A DNA stretch of 5,920 nucleotides from an uncultured Clostridia bacterium (GCA_937914815.1 CALDMI010000247.1:1-5920); one strand, 5' to 3'. Positions 1 to 5,920 are shown, counted from the stretch's first letter. Notes: generated by a model from the sequence alone, not told the origin. Translations and numbers: made by a program.

Positions 1-246
1 GAGGGCGTACACCTGCATGCCGCATCCTATATCGTCGCCGACGAACGACGGGTTCAGCAGCCCGTCAAATGTCAGCGATGTACCGACGGTACAGCCGGAG
101 GAGGCGTGGGTATCCGGCATCATACGGATTTTACTCCCCCGGAGGCTCTCCGTATTGCACATGCGGAGTATCTGCGCGTATGACGCGCTGTCAACCGAGG
201 TGGCATAGACCGTCGCGCGGTTGTATTTTCCTACTATCTCAAACAT
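1..246 (-). CDS. rtcB: RtcB-type RNA ligase, N-terminal part (cut by window edge)
   Basis: This is the first 82 codons of a protein that continues past position 1; full-length RtcB proteins are usually about 370 to 480 aa. RtcB enzymes join RNA ends with a 2',3'-cyclic phosphate or 3'-phosphate to 5'-OH ends, using GTP and Mn2+, in tRNA splicing or RNA repair in the cytoplasm. The fragment carries two family hallmarks: RMMPDTHASSGCTVGT at residues 41-56, matching the usual MPDxHxGxGCxIG, and VGDDIGCGM at 69-77. Asp72 and Cys75 of the second motif are the expected metal ligands. The histidine ligands and the guanylylated histidine lie outside the window. Ala49 and Ser50 replace the usual Gly-containing stretch after the His, a small deviation. 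The ATG follows an AGAAAGG ribosome binding site and lies 20 nt after the stop of the upstream membrane-protein gene, so it is probably the same operon. Family assignment is firm; whether it acts in general repair or only in this operon's pathway is unknown. Confidence 0.93.
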   Translation of the reverse strand, partial: MFEIVGKYNRATVYATSVDSASYAQILRMCNTESLRGSKIRMMPDTHASSGCTVGTSLTFDGLLNPSFVGDDIGCGMQVYAL

Positions 247-266
247 AATTGCCTTTCTTCTGTCTG

Positions 267-2612
267 TCAGGCGGTCGGCTCCTCTGTTTTAATGAGTGCT
301 ATATGTGCGTTTTTCTTCTTCCGGCACGCATGGCGGACGCACCGTCTCACCATTTTATAGCCGGAGGAGGTCAGGAGCCAGTATGCATCGTCAAGTATCT
401 GATAATCGTACTTTATTACATCGCTCTCAATCTCGTCTCCCCCGTCGCGCCCGCTTATAATTTTCCTGAACTCTGTGAGCCCCGCAAAGGTCGTCAGGTT
501 CCCGTGGCGGCGGAGCCTGTAATTTTTGCCGTTCGTATGTCCGTATTTCTCCCTGACGCAGGGGTATCCGATCTCCTCGTCATATTTCAGCTTCTTTATA
601 TTCATCTGCTCGTCGCGTATCTGCTCAATTGTCGCGGGGACTATACCGCGGCTCACCATAAAGGAGTTCCAGCGGAAGTGCTCAAGCTCTGCCATATCTC
701 CTCTGCGCGACTTTTTGAAGTCGAGAGAATAACGGCAGATCTTCTTTCCGTTAACGGTGGCGTCGTAATACTCCGGTCTGTCGTCTCCCGCGTATATCGA
801 GAGATATTCAGCCTCTGTCAGCTCATGGCGCGGGTCGTCCATTCTGCAATAATCGATGCCCATCATAAGGAGCTTTGAGCGCAGGCTCATGACCCCGAAG
901 AGGTTAGAGTCCCTCTCCGTCTGCGACATTATAAGATACCACTTATCGATTGCCTCGCGACGGCAATGCTCGACGAATTTCTCCGTCACCTCCGTGTTAT
1001 CATGAGTCACGCCGTACTCGATATTATAGGTCTCGGCGCGCATCATGGACATTCTGAATGTGCTGTCTCCGGTTATATTTTCTATGTTATAGGCGGTCTT
1101 TTCCTCGTTTCCTATGAAGAAGCAGTTCTTCTCTTTTTCAATGCTCCGCTCATTCTTCCCGTCGCGCACCTTTGAGAATATAACGAGGTTCTTTACCCCC
1201 CACTCGCGCCGCTTGTCGCACAGCTTCTTCGCCATGTCGATATTCTCAAGGTCGGTGCCGAACGCCGTTACAACGAAGTTTACGCTACGCCGCTTTTCGG
1301 TTATAATTTCCTTTATTTCGTTATAGAAATCCGGGGAGTTTATATCGAGCTTATGATAATCCTCCTCCGCCGGGAAGTCAGGGAACGGGAGATATTTTTC
1401 TCTGTCTGCCCCGGCTATCTCGTTTTTCAGCCTGTAATAGCTGTGGTTCAGGTTCTTGTTGTTCTTCGAGTCCGCTTTGTCGAATATATGATATTTCACA
1501 GGTTTCAGCTTTATGCTCCCCTCTGTGTCGCCCTCAGTTATAAACTGGTTATTCGCGACGGAGGTCAGGAATATCTGCTGATTGCACTTTCCGAAGCCTA
1601 TGAGAATTACGTTTATATCAATATCGTCTCTCACAAGCGAGGTCTTATAGTCTATATGCCTGCTGTCCATAAAGGCGGAGAGCGGGTAGCGGGAGACAAA
1701 ATCCATGGCGACCTGCTGATGTCTGCTCAGATACTGCACCATTCCCCTGCCGGCAGCCATCGCGTCCTCATATATCGAGAGGTAACGCGGGTCTCCGTAG
1801 ACATATATCTTTATCTTGCCGTAGAGCTCGGCGTTCAGGCGGCTGTTTTCGGCGTTGCCACGGATATAATCGATAAAGCGGTTGAGTATATCAATGTTCT
1901 TCGTGTCGTCTCCGGTATTTATCACAAAGACATGCTTCGTTTTCCCGAAGCGCTGTATATACCCGAGGGCACGACCGACAAGATCACGGGTTGTCGGGGC
2001 GGAGGCGTAATTTATCTTCTTTGAATAGAGCTCCTCTCCGTCCTTATCGGTTATCTTATCAAGGAGTATCGCGGAATACCTCGCGGCGCTGCGGTATATC
2101 GAGATATTCATGCGGTTGTTTCCTATCAGTATCAGCTTATCCTTGCGGGAGAGGAAAAACTCTATTTTTTTGAAAAAGCCCCATATGTACTGATTTATCA
2201 GGGAGAAGGTAAACAGAAGGGCGTTCAGAGCTATGAGAATAAAACTGTAATATACCGTCACGCGGTATATCGCGTTATCGGTCATCAGAGCCTCGACCGT
2301 CCCGATGTCGTATTTCAGCACTACCGTGCCGACGACCTTTTCTATCGCCACGAACAGCGACTTCATAAATCCCGCGCCGGTATACAGCTTTCCCATGCAG
2401 TAGAGCGGTATACAGACGACGTAGAGTATCGCGCATTTGCCCTTTTTGAAACCGCGGAGGAAGGTCACCCTCTCGGCATGGTTACGGAAGAATATGCCCG
2501 CGAGAACATAGACGGCGTAGACCGTCATGAGGGCGAAGCATATAACGGAGATGATATTATATATCTGCATACAAATTTCACGGAGCCGAAAAAAATCAGC
2601 CCTGCCTTTCAT
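267..2612 (-). CDS. Membrane protein with two RCK/TrkA-N-like Rossmann domains and a C-terminal RyR-like domain
   Basis: This is a 781-aa protein with no assigned gene name. Hydrophobic helices are seen at about residues 15-42, 58-77 and 117-145, with a weaker one near 84-99; the rest is soluble and probably cytoplasmic. Two Rossmann-like units follow. Unit 1 (about 157-290) has the first strand KLILIGNN (159-166), an acidic residue after strand 2 (D185) and VFVINTGDDTKNID (228-241). Unit 2 (about 331-515) has NVILIGFGKCN (334-344), HIFDKAD (375-381) and FVVTAFGTDLENID (446-459). The paired GxG-like loop, acidic residue and D-x-x-N pattern are typical of TrkA-N/RCK NAD- or ligand-binding domains. 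The C-terminal part has MAELEHFRWNSFMVSRG (640-656) and HGNLTTFAGL (703-712), resembling the AExEHxRW and H-x-x-L-x-x-x-x-x-L pattern of bacterial RyR domains. No TVGYG-like K+ filter is visible, so channel activity is not supported. The start lies 20 nt after the upstream stop and has only a weak ribosome binding site; Met15 (position 2570) is an alternative start just before the first helix. Rossmann calls are confident, RyR is probable. Confidence 0.82.
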   Translation of the reverse strand: MKGRADFFRLREICMQIYNIISVICFALMTVYAVYVLAGIFFRNHAERVTFLRGFKKGKCAILYVVCIPLYCMGKLYTGAGFMKSLFVAIEKVVGTVVLKYDIGTVEALMTDNAIYRVTVYYSFILIALNALLFTFSLINQYIWGFFKKIEFFLSRKDKLILIGNNRMNISIYRSAARYSAILLDKITDKDGEELYSKKINYASAPTTRDLVGRALGYIQRFGKTKHVFVINTGDDTKNIDILNRFIDYIRGNAENSRLNAELYGKIKIYVYGDPRYLSIYEDAMAAGRGMVQYLSRHQQVAMDFVSRYPLSAFMDSRHIDYKTSLVRDDIDINVILIGFGKCNQQIFLTSVANNQFITEGDTEGSIKLKPVKYHIFDKADSKNNKNLNHSYYRLKNEIAGADREKYLPFPDFPAEEDYHKLDINSPDFYNEIKEIITEKRRSVNFVVTAFGTDLENIDMAKKLCDKRREWGVKNLVIFSKVRDGKNERSIEKEKNCFFIGNEEKTAYNIENITGDSTFRMSMMRAETYNIEYGVTHDNTEVTEKFVEHCRREAIDKWYLIMSQTERDSNLFGVMSLRSKLLMMGIDYCRMDDPRHELTEAEYLSIYAGDDRPEYYDATVNGKKICRYSLDFKKSRRGDMAELEHFRWNSFMVSRGIVPATIEQIRDEQMNIKKLKYDEEIGYPCVREKYGHTNGKNYRLRRHGNLTTFAGLTEFRKIISGRDGGDEIESDVIKYDYQILDDAYWLLTSSGYKMVRRCVRHACRKKKNAHIALIKTEEPTA

Positions 2613-2632
2613 TTACTGTTTCGGGTGGTCCG

Positions 2633-3109
2633 TCAATCCTTCTCGGCAAACTCGTCCGGGGTCATCATCCCGCGGCTCACGACGAACATGCGGAAGCCCA
2701 GCCTGTCGACGACGCAGAACGCACAGGTCAGCATCCGGTCAAAAAGTCCCTTGCCGACAAGACTCTCCCTGAAGCTCGACGCCATTCTGTATGATACGCT
2801 CCCGTCGTCGACGTCAAAGTCAAACGACCCGTCGGCGAGCATGGAGTTTGCAAACGAGGTGACGACGGCGACATCCTCCCGCCTGTCCTCCGGGACCTTG
2901 AACGGAAGATAGACAAACATGAGTATGACCTGCTTTACGGGGTCTATCACTATGCTGTATTTCATCGGAATGAATTTGCCTATCATCTCAAATTCCACCC
3001 GGTAGAGCGCGCCCGCGCTCTCCTGATATTTTATCGTCATTTCGTCAAGCGAGGCACGGAGGGCGTCATATGCCTCCTGTGCCCGCTTTTCACTCGTGTC
3101 CTCTGTCAT
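2633..3109 (-). CDS. YbjN-like protein, second of a tandem pair
   Basis: This 158-aa, soluble, acidic protein has no signal peptide or membrane segment. It resembles the YbjN family, which has a type III secretion chaperone-like alpha/beta fold and mostly unknown or putative adaptor and regulatory roles. Supporting residues are FVYLPFKVPEDRRED (65-79), a helix with conserved Asn (SFANSML, 85-91), GSFDFDVDDGSVSYRM (94-109), a Ser-Leu near 116-117 and RGMMTPDEF at the C-terminus (146-154), equivalent to the usual GxMSLEDF. It aligns along its length with the preceding gene product at roughly a third identity by eye, so the two are divergent paralogs. The start at 3109 is preferred over an upstream Met at 3166: it lies 7 nt after the stop of the upstream gene, whereas the longer form would overlap that gene by 50 nt and add a non-family extension. 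The tight spacing suggests translational coupling and possibly a hetero-complex. The molecular function is unknown. Confidence 0.85.
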   Translation of the reverse strand: MTEDTSEKRAQEAYDALRASLDEMTIKYQESAGALYRVEFEMIGKFIPMKYSIVIDPVKQVILMFVYLPFKVPEDRREDVAVVTSFANSMLADGSFDFDVDDGSVSYRMASSFRESLVGKGLFDRMLTCAFCVVDRLGFRMFVVSRGMMTPDEFAEKD

Positions 3110-3116
3110 ATTTCTC

Positions 3117-3641
3117 TCACTTTCTCTTCCCCACCGCGCGCTCTGCTGCGGCACGGAAGTCGTCAAGACTCATGGCTCCGCCGGTGTACATCATGAGATG
3201 CCCGTTGAACATATCGACCGTCTTACAGGTAAGAAAGGTCGTATATGACAGCGCGTCGCGGCTTATGAGGCTGTCGCTGTAATTCAAGGTCATGCGGAAC
3301 ATAATCGAGCCGTCGCGGAAATCGTAATCAAAGGAGCCGAGGGTAAGAAGGTTATTTACTATACTTACCGCCACCGCCGCCTCACGCCGTCTCTCCGCGG
3401 CGACGCGGAACGGGAGCCCGGATATAAAGCTGACTATATATCGCCCGGGCTCGACGGTTATTGCGAGCCCCACCGGCAGGCACTCACCCTGCAGCTTCAG
3501 GCGGACGCTGTAATTCTCCGGGTCTTTTATATACTGCAAGCCGTCGTCGTCGAGGGCGGCGCAGAGCGTCGTATACATTGCGACAGCCGCCGCTCGCTCC
3601 TCCTCGGTTACGGGGCTCGCATTATTGCTTTCGTTTTCCAT
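3117..3641 (-). CDS. YbjN-like protein, first of a tandem pair
   Basis: This 174-aa cytoplasmic protein is the closer match to the YbjN consensus of the two paralogs. Visible features are an N-terminal helical segment (13-32), a central beta region, SGLPFRVAAERRREAA (74-89), the Asn-containing helix VSIVNNLLTLGSFDYD (92-107), RDGSIMFRM (109-117), SDSLIS (122-127) and a C-terminal GGAMSLDDF (154-162). All are landmarks of the family, whose members have a secretion-chaperone-like fold and no catalytic residues. The start at 3641 is chosen because an AGGGAGGAAAAA ribosome binding site lies directly before it; an upstream in-frame Met at 3665 would overlap the AAA+ gene and lacks such a site. It begins 13 nt after the stop of the AAA+ gene, and the ribosome binding site directly follows that stop, which suggests coupled translation. 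Its position between the ATPase and the membrane protein suggests an adaptor or chaperone, but that is inference. Confidence 0.88.
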   Translation of the reverse strand: MENESNNASPVTEEERAAAVAMYTTLCAALDDDGLQYIKDPENYSVRLKLQGECLPVGLAITVEPGRYIVSFISGLPFRVAAERRREAAVAVSIVNNLLTLGSFDYDFRDGSIMFRMTLNYSDSLISRDALSYTTFLTCKTVDMFNGHLMMYTGGAMSLDDFRAAAERAVGKRK

Positions 3642-3654
3642 TTTTTCCTCCCTC
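3642..3654 (-). promoter_or_regulatory. Strong ribosome binding site of the first YbjN-like gene
   Basis: The minus-strand sequence GAGGGAGGAAAAA fills the 13-nt gap between the TGA of the AAA+ gene and the ATG at 3641. GGAGG lies 5 nt before the start codon. It decides the start of the downstream gene and makes translational coupling likely. Confidence 0.8.
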
Positions 3655-5775
3655 TCAGTTGACAAAGCCTATTCTGTTCTGCTTTTTGCGGGCTGTGAGC
3701 GAAAACTCGCTGTCCTTTGTCGCGCGGACAAAATCGTCGCCGAGAAGTATTACCCTCTTCTGTTTTTCGAGCTGACAGCGGAGCGCCGCCTTTGCCCATG
3801 TGCGCTCAAAGAGGTTTCTGACAAAGCGGGCGTTGCTGAACTCCTTTGCCCCTATGACCTCGTCCGGCAGGTTATCAAAATAGTCGTGGACGGCGGGGAG
3901 AAGATCGTCGGAATACTCGAATTTCCGCCCGAGCATGGAGACATATATTTTATATAGCTCCTCGCGGGTGAAATTCGGGAACTCTATGACATACGGCATT
4001 CTCCCGGCAAGACCGGGGTTTCCCCTCATGAGTGTCTCCATCTCGTCGGTATACCCCGACATTATGACGACCATGTCGCCGCGGTGGTTCTCCATCTCGG
4101 CTATCAGGGTATCGAGTGCCTCTCTGCCGTAGTCTCTGGCGTTATCGTCGCCGCGGTAGAGCGAATACGCCTCGTCTATAAAGAGGACGGAGCCGTATGC
4201 GTCGCGGCACATGCTCGCGGTTTTCGGCGCGGTCTCGCCTATATATCTGCCGCAGAAGTCCCTGCCGGAATACTCATAGAAGTTCCCGACGCGGAGAACT
4301 CCGCGCTCTTTCAGTATTTTTCCGACAATTCTCGCGACGGTGGTTTTCCCCGTCCCGGGGCTGCCGACGAAGCGCATATGTATGGACGGGGAGCCGAGCG
4401 ACGGGTCACGCCGCGACAGCTCTATCTGTGAGATTATCTCGTCCACTCTCTGCTTTATCCCCTCTGCGGCGACAAGGCGGGAGAGCATTGAATATCCGTC
4501 CTCTCCGGTGTCGTGCGCCGTCGCTATCTGCATGGCGTCTCTTTTTGTTATGAGTTTATCATTTTTTCCGCGGCGGGCGTCGGAGAGCTGCTTTTTATAA
4601 AGAAGCTCACGCACGACCTTCTGCACGGTATTCAAGCCGTAGTAGCTGCCGTCGCTACGCTCATCGGTCATTCTCTCAAGGAATATCCCCCATGCGGAGT
4701 CTGCCATGCGGAAGTCGTGCTCTGCCATAAGGCGGCGGGCGCACTCCTTTATTTCTCCGCTTGTGAAAGGGGGGAACGAGACCGTGCGGAGGAACATCAC
4801 ATCGCTTATCGCGGAATAGACCCGTTCGAGAACATCCTTATCGACATAGGGAACGCGGAACACCACGATAAAGTTATCCATGTTCTCCTCCGCCATGCGG
4901 AGAAGCTCTCTGAACGCGCGGTCGTTCAGGCGGTTCATCCAGTCGCTTATATCTATCGAGAGGACGGTCAGGTAGCCGTTCTTCCCTCCGCGGAAGATAC
5001 GGGATATGGGCTCGAGGGTGTCGGCGGGGTCCTGCGGCTTTGGCGACAGTTTCTCCTCTATCACGGGGTGGAGGCGGTTTATTTTCTTTATTCCGGCGCA
5101 GTCGATAAGACGAGCCATTATTTCAAGATAGGTTGTGAGCCCGTTTCCGTCGTTTACCGAGAAGAGATATGCCCTGTGGGTAAATGAGTCATATGTCCGG
5201 TTCTCGCTTATTCTCGGGGCGACGGTGGCTATCTCGTGCGCGAGCTCCTTGAAGCTCTCGGCTCCTACAAGCCGCTCTGCCTCTGCGAGGCATTTCTCGA
5301 GCGGCGAGGGCTCCGGCGGCGGGGCGGGTTCATCCGTCTTATTCTGCCCATCTCCCGCGGCCTCCTCGCTCATTTTCTTATTCTCTTCAAGGAAGCGCTT
5401 GATGTACGGGAAATCCTCAAACTTCGGCGCGGCGCGCGATCCGTCGTCCGGCTTCTCCGGCGCGGTGTACACGCCCTCTATCTCCTCGTCCTCGTCTACA
5501 TTCTCCTCAGCTATCACGCATTTTATCTCGCCCGCGTCCGGGTCGAAGAGGTATCTGTCCGTGAAGATGTCCTCTATATAGGTTTGCAAATCCTCAAATG
5601 ACAGAGTAGGGTCATTTATCGCGACGCGTATGTCGACAAACGACGTGCCGAGTATCAGAATTTTATCTCCGTATGTTTTCCTCAGCTGGTTCTCGATATA
5701 CGGTATCGGGAGGACGGGATCTCCCCTGTGACGGAGGACCCAGTCACCGTCGACGGAAGCTATGAGCATTTTCAT
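3655..5775 (-). CDS. SpoVK/CbbX-like AAA+ ATPase with degenerate first and intact second AAA+ module
   Basis: This 706-aa protein is probably a hexameric ATP-driven remodeller of a protein partner in the cytoplasm. Residues 1-90 form an unassigned alpha/beta domain, and about 91-160 an acidic, Pro-rich linker. Residues about 180-400 look like an AAA+ module that has lost its catalytic residues: NDGNGLTT (208-215) sits where Walker A should be, VLSIDISDW (271-279) at Walker B, NFIVVFRVPY (301-310) at sensor 1, then a helical lid. The second module (about 430-680) is intact: Walker A GSPGTGKTT (471-479), pore-loop region GRYIGETAPKT (509-519), Walker B VLFIDEAYSL (530-539), sensor 1 IMSGYTDEM (571-579), NPGLAGR (586-592) with a likely arginine finger, and sensor 2 NARFVRNLFE (648-657). 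These motifs place it in the CbbX/SpoVK (CfxQ) family. The start at 5775 follows a GGGGTGAAAAG ribosome binding site; the reading frame stays open upstream to the window edge, but that would cross the promoter. It is the first gene of the operon. A sporulation role should not be assumed from the family name. Confidence 0.92.
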   Translation of the reverse strand: MKMLIASVDGDWVLRHRGDPVLPIPYIENQLRKTYGDKILILGTSFVDIRVAINDPTLSFEDLQTYIEDIFTDRYLFDPDAGEIKCVIAEENVDEDEEIEGVYTAPEKPDDGSRAAPKFEDFPYIKRFLEENKKMSEEAAGDGQNKTDEPAPPPEPSPLEKCLAEAERLVGAESFKELAHEIATVAPRISENRTYDSFTHRAYLFSVNDGNGLTTYLEIMARLIDCAGIKKINRLHPVIEEKLSPKPQDPADTLEPISRIFRGGKNGYLTVLSIDISDWMNRLNDRAFRELLRMAEENMDNFIVVFRVPYVDKDVLERVYSAISDVMFLRTVSFPPFTSGEIKECARRLMAEHDFRMADSAWGIFLERMTDERSDGSYYGLNTVQKVVRELLYKKQLSDARRGKNDKLITKRDAMQIATAHDTGEDGYSMLSRLVAAEGIKQRVDEIISQIELSRRDPSLGSPSIHMRFVGSPGTGKTTVARIVGKILKERGVLRVGNFYEYSGRDFCGRYIGETAPKTASMCRDAYGSVLFIDEAYSLYRGDDNARDYGREALDTLIAEMENHRGDMVVIMSGYTDEMETLMRGNPGLAGRMPYVIEFPNFTREELYKIYVSMLGRKFEYSDDLLPAVHDYFDNLPDEVIGAKEFSNARFVRNLFERTWAKAALRCQLEKQKRVILLGDDFVRATKDSEFSLTARKKQNRIGFVN

Positions 5776-5786
5776 TCTTTTCACCC
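5776..5786 (-). promoter_or_regulatory. Ribosome binding site that sets the AAA+ start
   Basis: The minus-strand sequence GGGGTGAAAAG directly precedes the ATG at 5775. GGTGA matches the 3' end of the Shine-Dalgarno consensus and lies 5 nt from the start codon. A second Met two codons later (5769) has poorer spacing. This supports the 706-aa form over any longer open frame. Confidence 0.65.
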
Positions 5787-5793
5787 CGGTTTC

Positions 5794-5806
5794 AAATAGC
5801 CTATTT
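5794..5806. promoter_or_regulatory. 13-bp palindrome in the leader (possible operator)
   Basis: AAATAG-C-CTATTT is a perfect 6+1+6 inverted repeat in the untranslated leader, between the promoter and the ribosome binding site of the AAA+ gene. With a one-base centre it cannot form a useful RNA hairpin, so if functional it is more likely a protein-binding site on DNA. It is about two helical turns downstream of the other palindrome (centres 5800 and 5820). No regulator gene is in the window. Confidence 0.35.
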
Positions 5807-5814
5807 AATAGTCT

Positions 5815-5825
5815 TAACAATGTTA
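5815..5825. promoter_or_regulatory. Short palindrome at the transcription start (possible operator)
   Basis: TAACA-A-TGTTA is an 11-bp inverted repeat with a one-base centre. It touches the downstream end of the -10 hexamer and covers the predicted start site. A repressor bound here would block initiation. The repeat is short and AT-rich, so chance occurrence is possible. Confidence 0.3.
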
Positions 5826-5853
5826 TTATATATCTTTTTCCGTCTGTTGTCAA
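5825..5853 (-). promoter_or_regulatory. Consensus sigma-70/sigma-A promoter for the operon
   Basis: On the minus strand the -35 element TTGACA (5848-5853) is followed by exactly 17 nt and the -10 element TATAAT (5825-5830). Both hexamers and the spacing match the consensus perfectly. Transcription should start near 5817-5819, giving a leader of roughly 43 nt before the AAA+ start codon. It is the only strong promoter seen in the window and probably drives all five genes. The A-rich spacer contains no extended -10 TGn motif. A promoter this strong for a specialised operon suggests that a repressor or another downstream control may exist. Confidence 0.9.
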
Positions 5854-5880
5854 TGAAAGACAGCAAAATCGGGTATATAA

Positions 5881-5896
5881 CGGCAAAGCGCGGCAA
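5881..5896. repeat. Pair of 6-bp direct repeats upstream of the promoter
   Basis: CGGCAA occurs at 5881-5886 and again at 5891-5896, spaced by 10 bp, about one helical turn. The pair ends about 28 bp upstream of the -35 element, a position where an activator could bind. It is short and may be chance. The remainder of 5854-5920 shows no gene, terminator or second promoter that I can support. Confidence 0.2.
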
Positions 5897-5920
5897 TAAA
5901 TGTCGGGAAAATCATACACG

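Noticed and set aside
247..266. Possible terminator between the membrane gene and rtcB
   Set aside because: The 20-nt gap has no inverted repeat or T-run and contains the rtcB ribosome binding site.
249..878. A 209-codon open frame on the plus strand
   Set aside because: It lies wholly antisense to the RCK-RyR gene, has no family resemblance or ribosome binding site, and reflects the codon bias of the gene opposite.
1353..2024. A 223-codon open frame on the plus strand
   Set aside because: It is antisense to the Rossmann region of the membrane protein, where the opposite frame has clear domain motifs.
2267..2390. Potassium-channel pore loop in the membrane protein
   Set aside because: The region between the second and last helices contains no TVGYG-like filter, so a K+ channel cannot be claimed.
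3110..3166. Longer start of the second YbjN-like gene
   Set aside because: It would overlap the preceding gene by 50 nt and add residues not typical of the family; the ATG at 3109 lies 7 nt after the stop.
4513..5187. A 224-codon open frame on the plus strand
   Set aside because: It is antisense to the AAA+ gene and has no recognisable protein features.
5776..5919. N-terminal extension of the AAA+ protein by 48 residues
   Set aside because: The extension would be encoded by the promoter and leader, and the ATG at 5775 has its own ribosome binding site.
1..5920. CRISPR array, tRNA, rRNA, transposase or integrase
   Set aside because: No regularly spaced repeats, tRNA-like cloverleaf, rRNA signature or mobile-element protein was seen; nearly all of the window is coding on the minus strand.

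Overview
The window reads as one compact operon transcribed entirely on the minus strand, from right to left. It probably comes from a mid-GC member of the Firmicutes/Clostridia. The reasons are good GGAGG- and GGTGA-type ribosome binding sites, a textbook sigma-A/sigma-70 promoter, frequent ATA isoleucine codons, and SpoVK/CbbX-type AAA+ and YbjN-type families. The lineage is an inference, because no rRNA or other marker is present.

Layout in the direction of transcription: (1) about 145 nt of non-coding DNA at the right edge, with a perfect TTGACA-17-TATAAT promoter and short palindromes near the start site; (2) a 706-aa SpoVK/CbbX-like AAA+ ATPase whose first AAA+ module is degenerate and whose second is intact; (3) and (4) two tandem YbjN-like proteins of 174 and 158 aa, divergent paralogs of each other; (5) a 781-aa membrane protein with N-terminal transmembrane helices, two Rossmann/RCK-like (TrkA-N-type) domains and a C-terminal region resembling the bacterial RyR domain; (6) the first 82 codons of an RtcB-type RNA ligase, cut by the left edge of the window. 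The gaps between genes are 13, 7, 20 and 20 nt. There is no visible terminator, so co-transcription is very likely and the operon continues beyond position 1.

None of the genes is a housekeeping neighbour of the others. An AAA+ remodeller, paired small adaptor-like proteins, a membrane-anchored nucleotide/ligand-sensor candidate and an RNA-repair ligase look like a dedicated stress-response or conflict (defence/repair) module. A working inference is that the membrane RCK-RyR protein senses a nucleotide or ionic signal, the AAA+ ATPase and YbjN proteins remodel or chaperone a partner, and RtcB reseals cleaved RNA. The family assignments are well supported by visible motifs. The joint function is a hypothesis.
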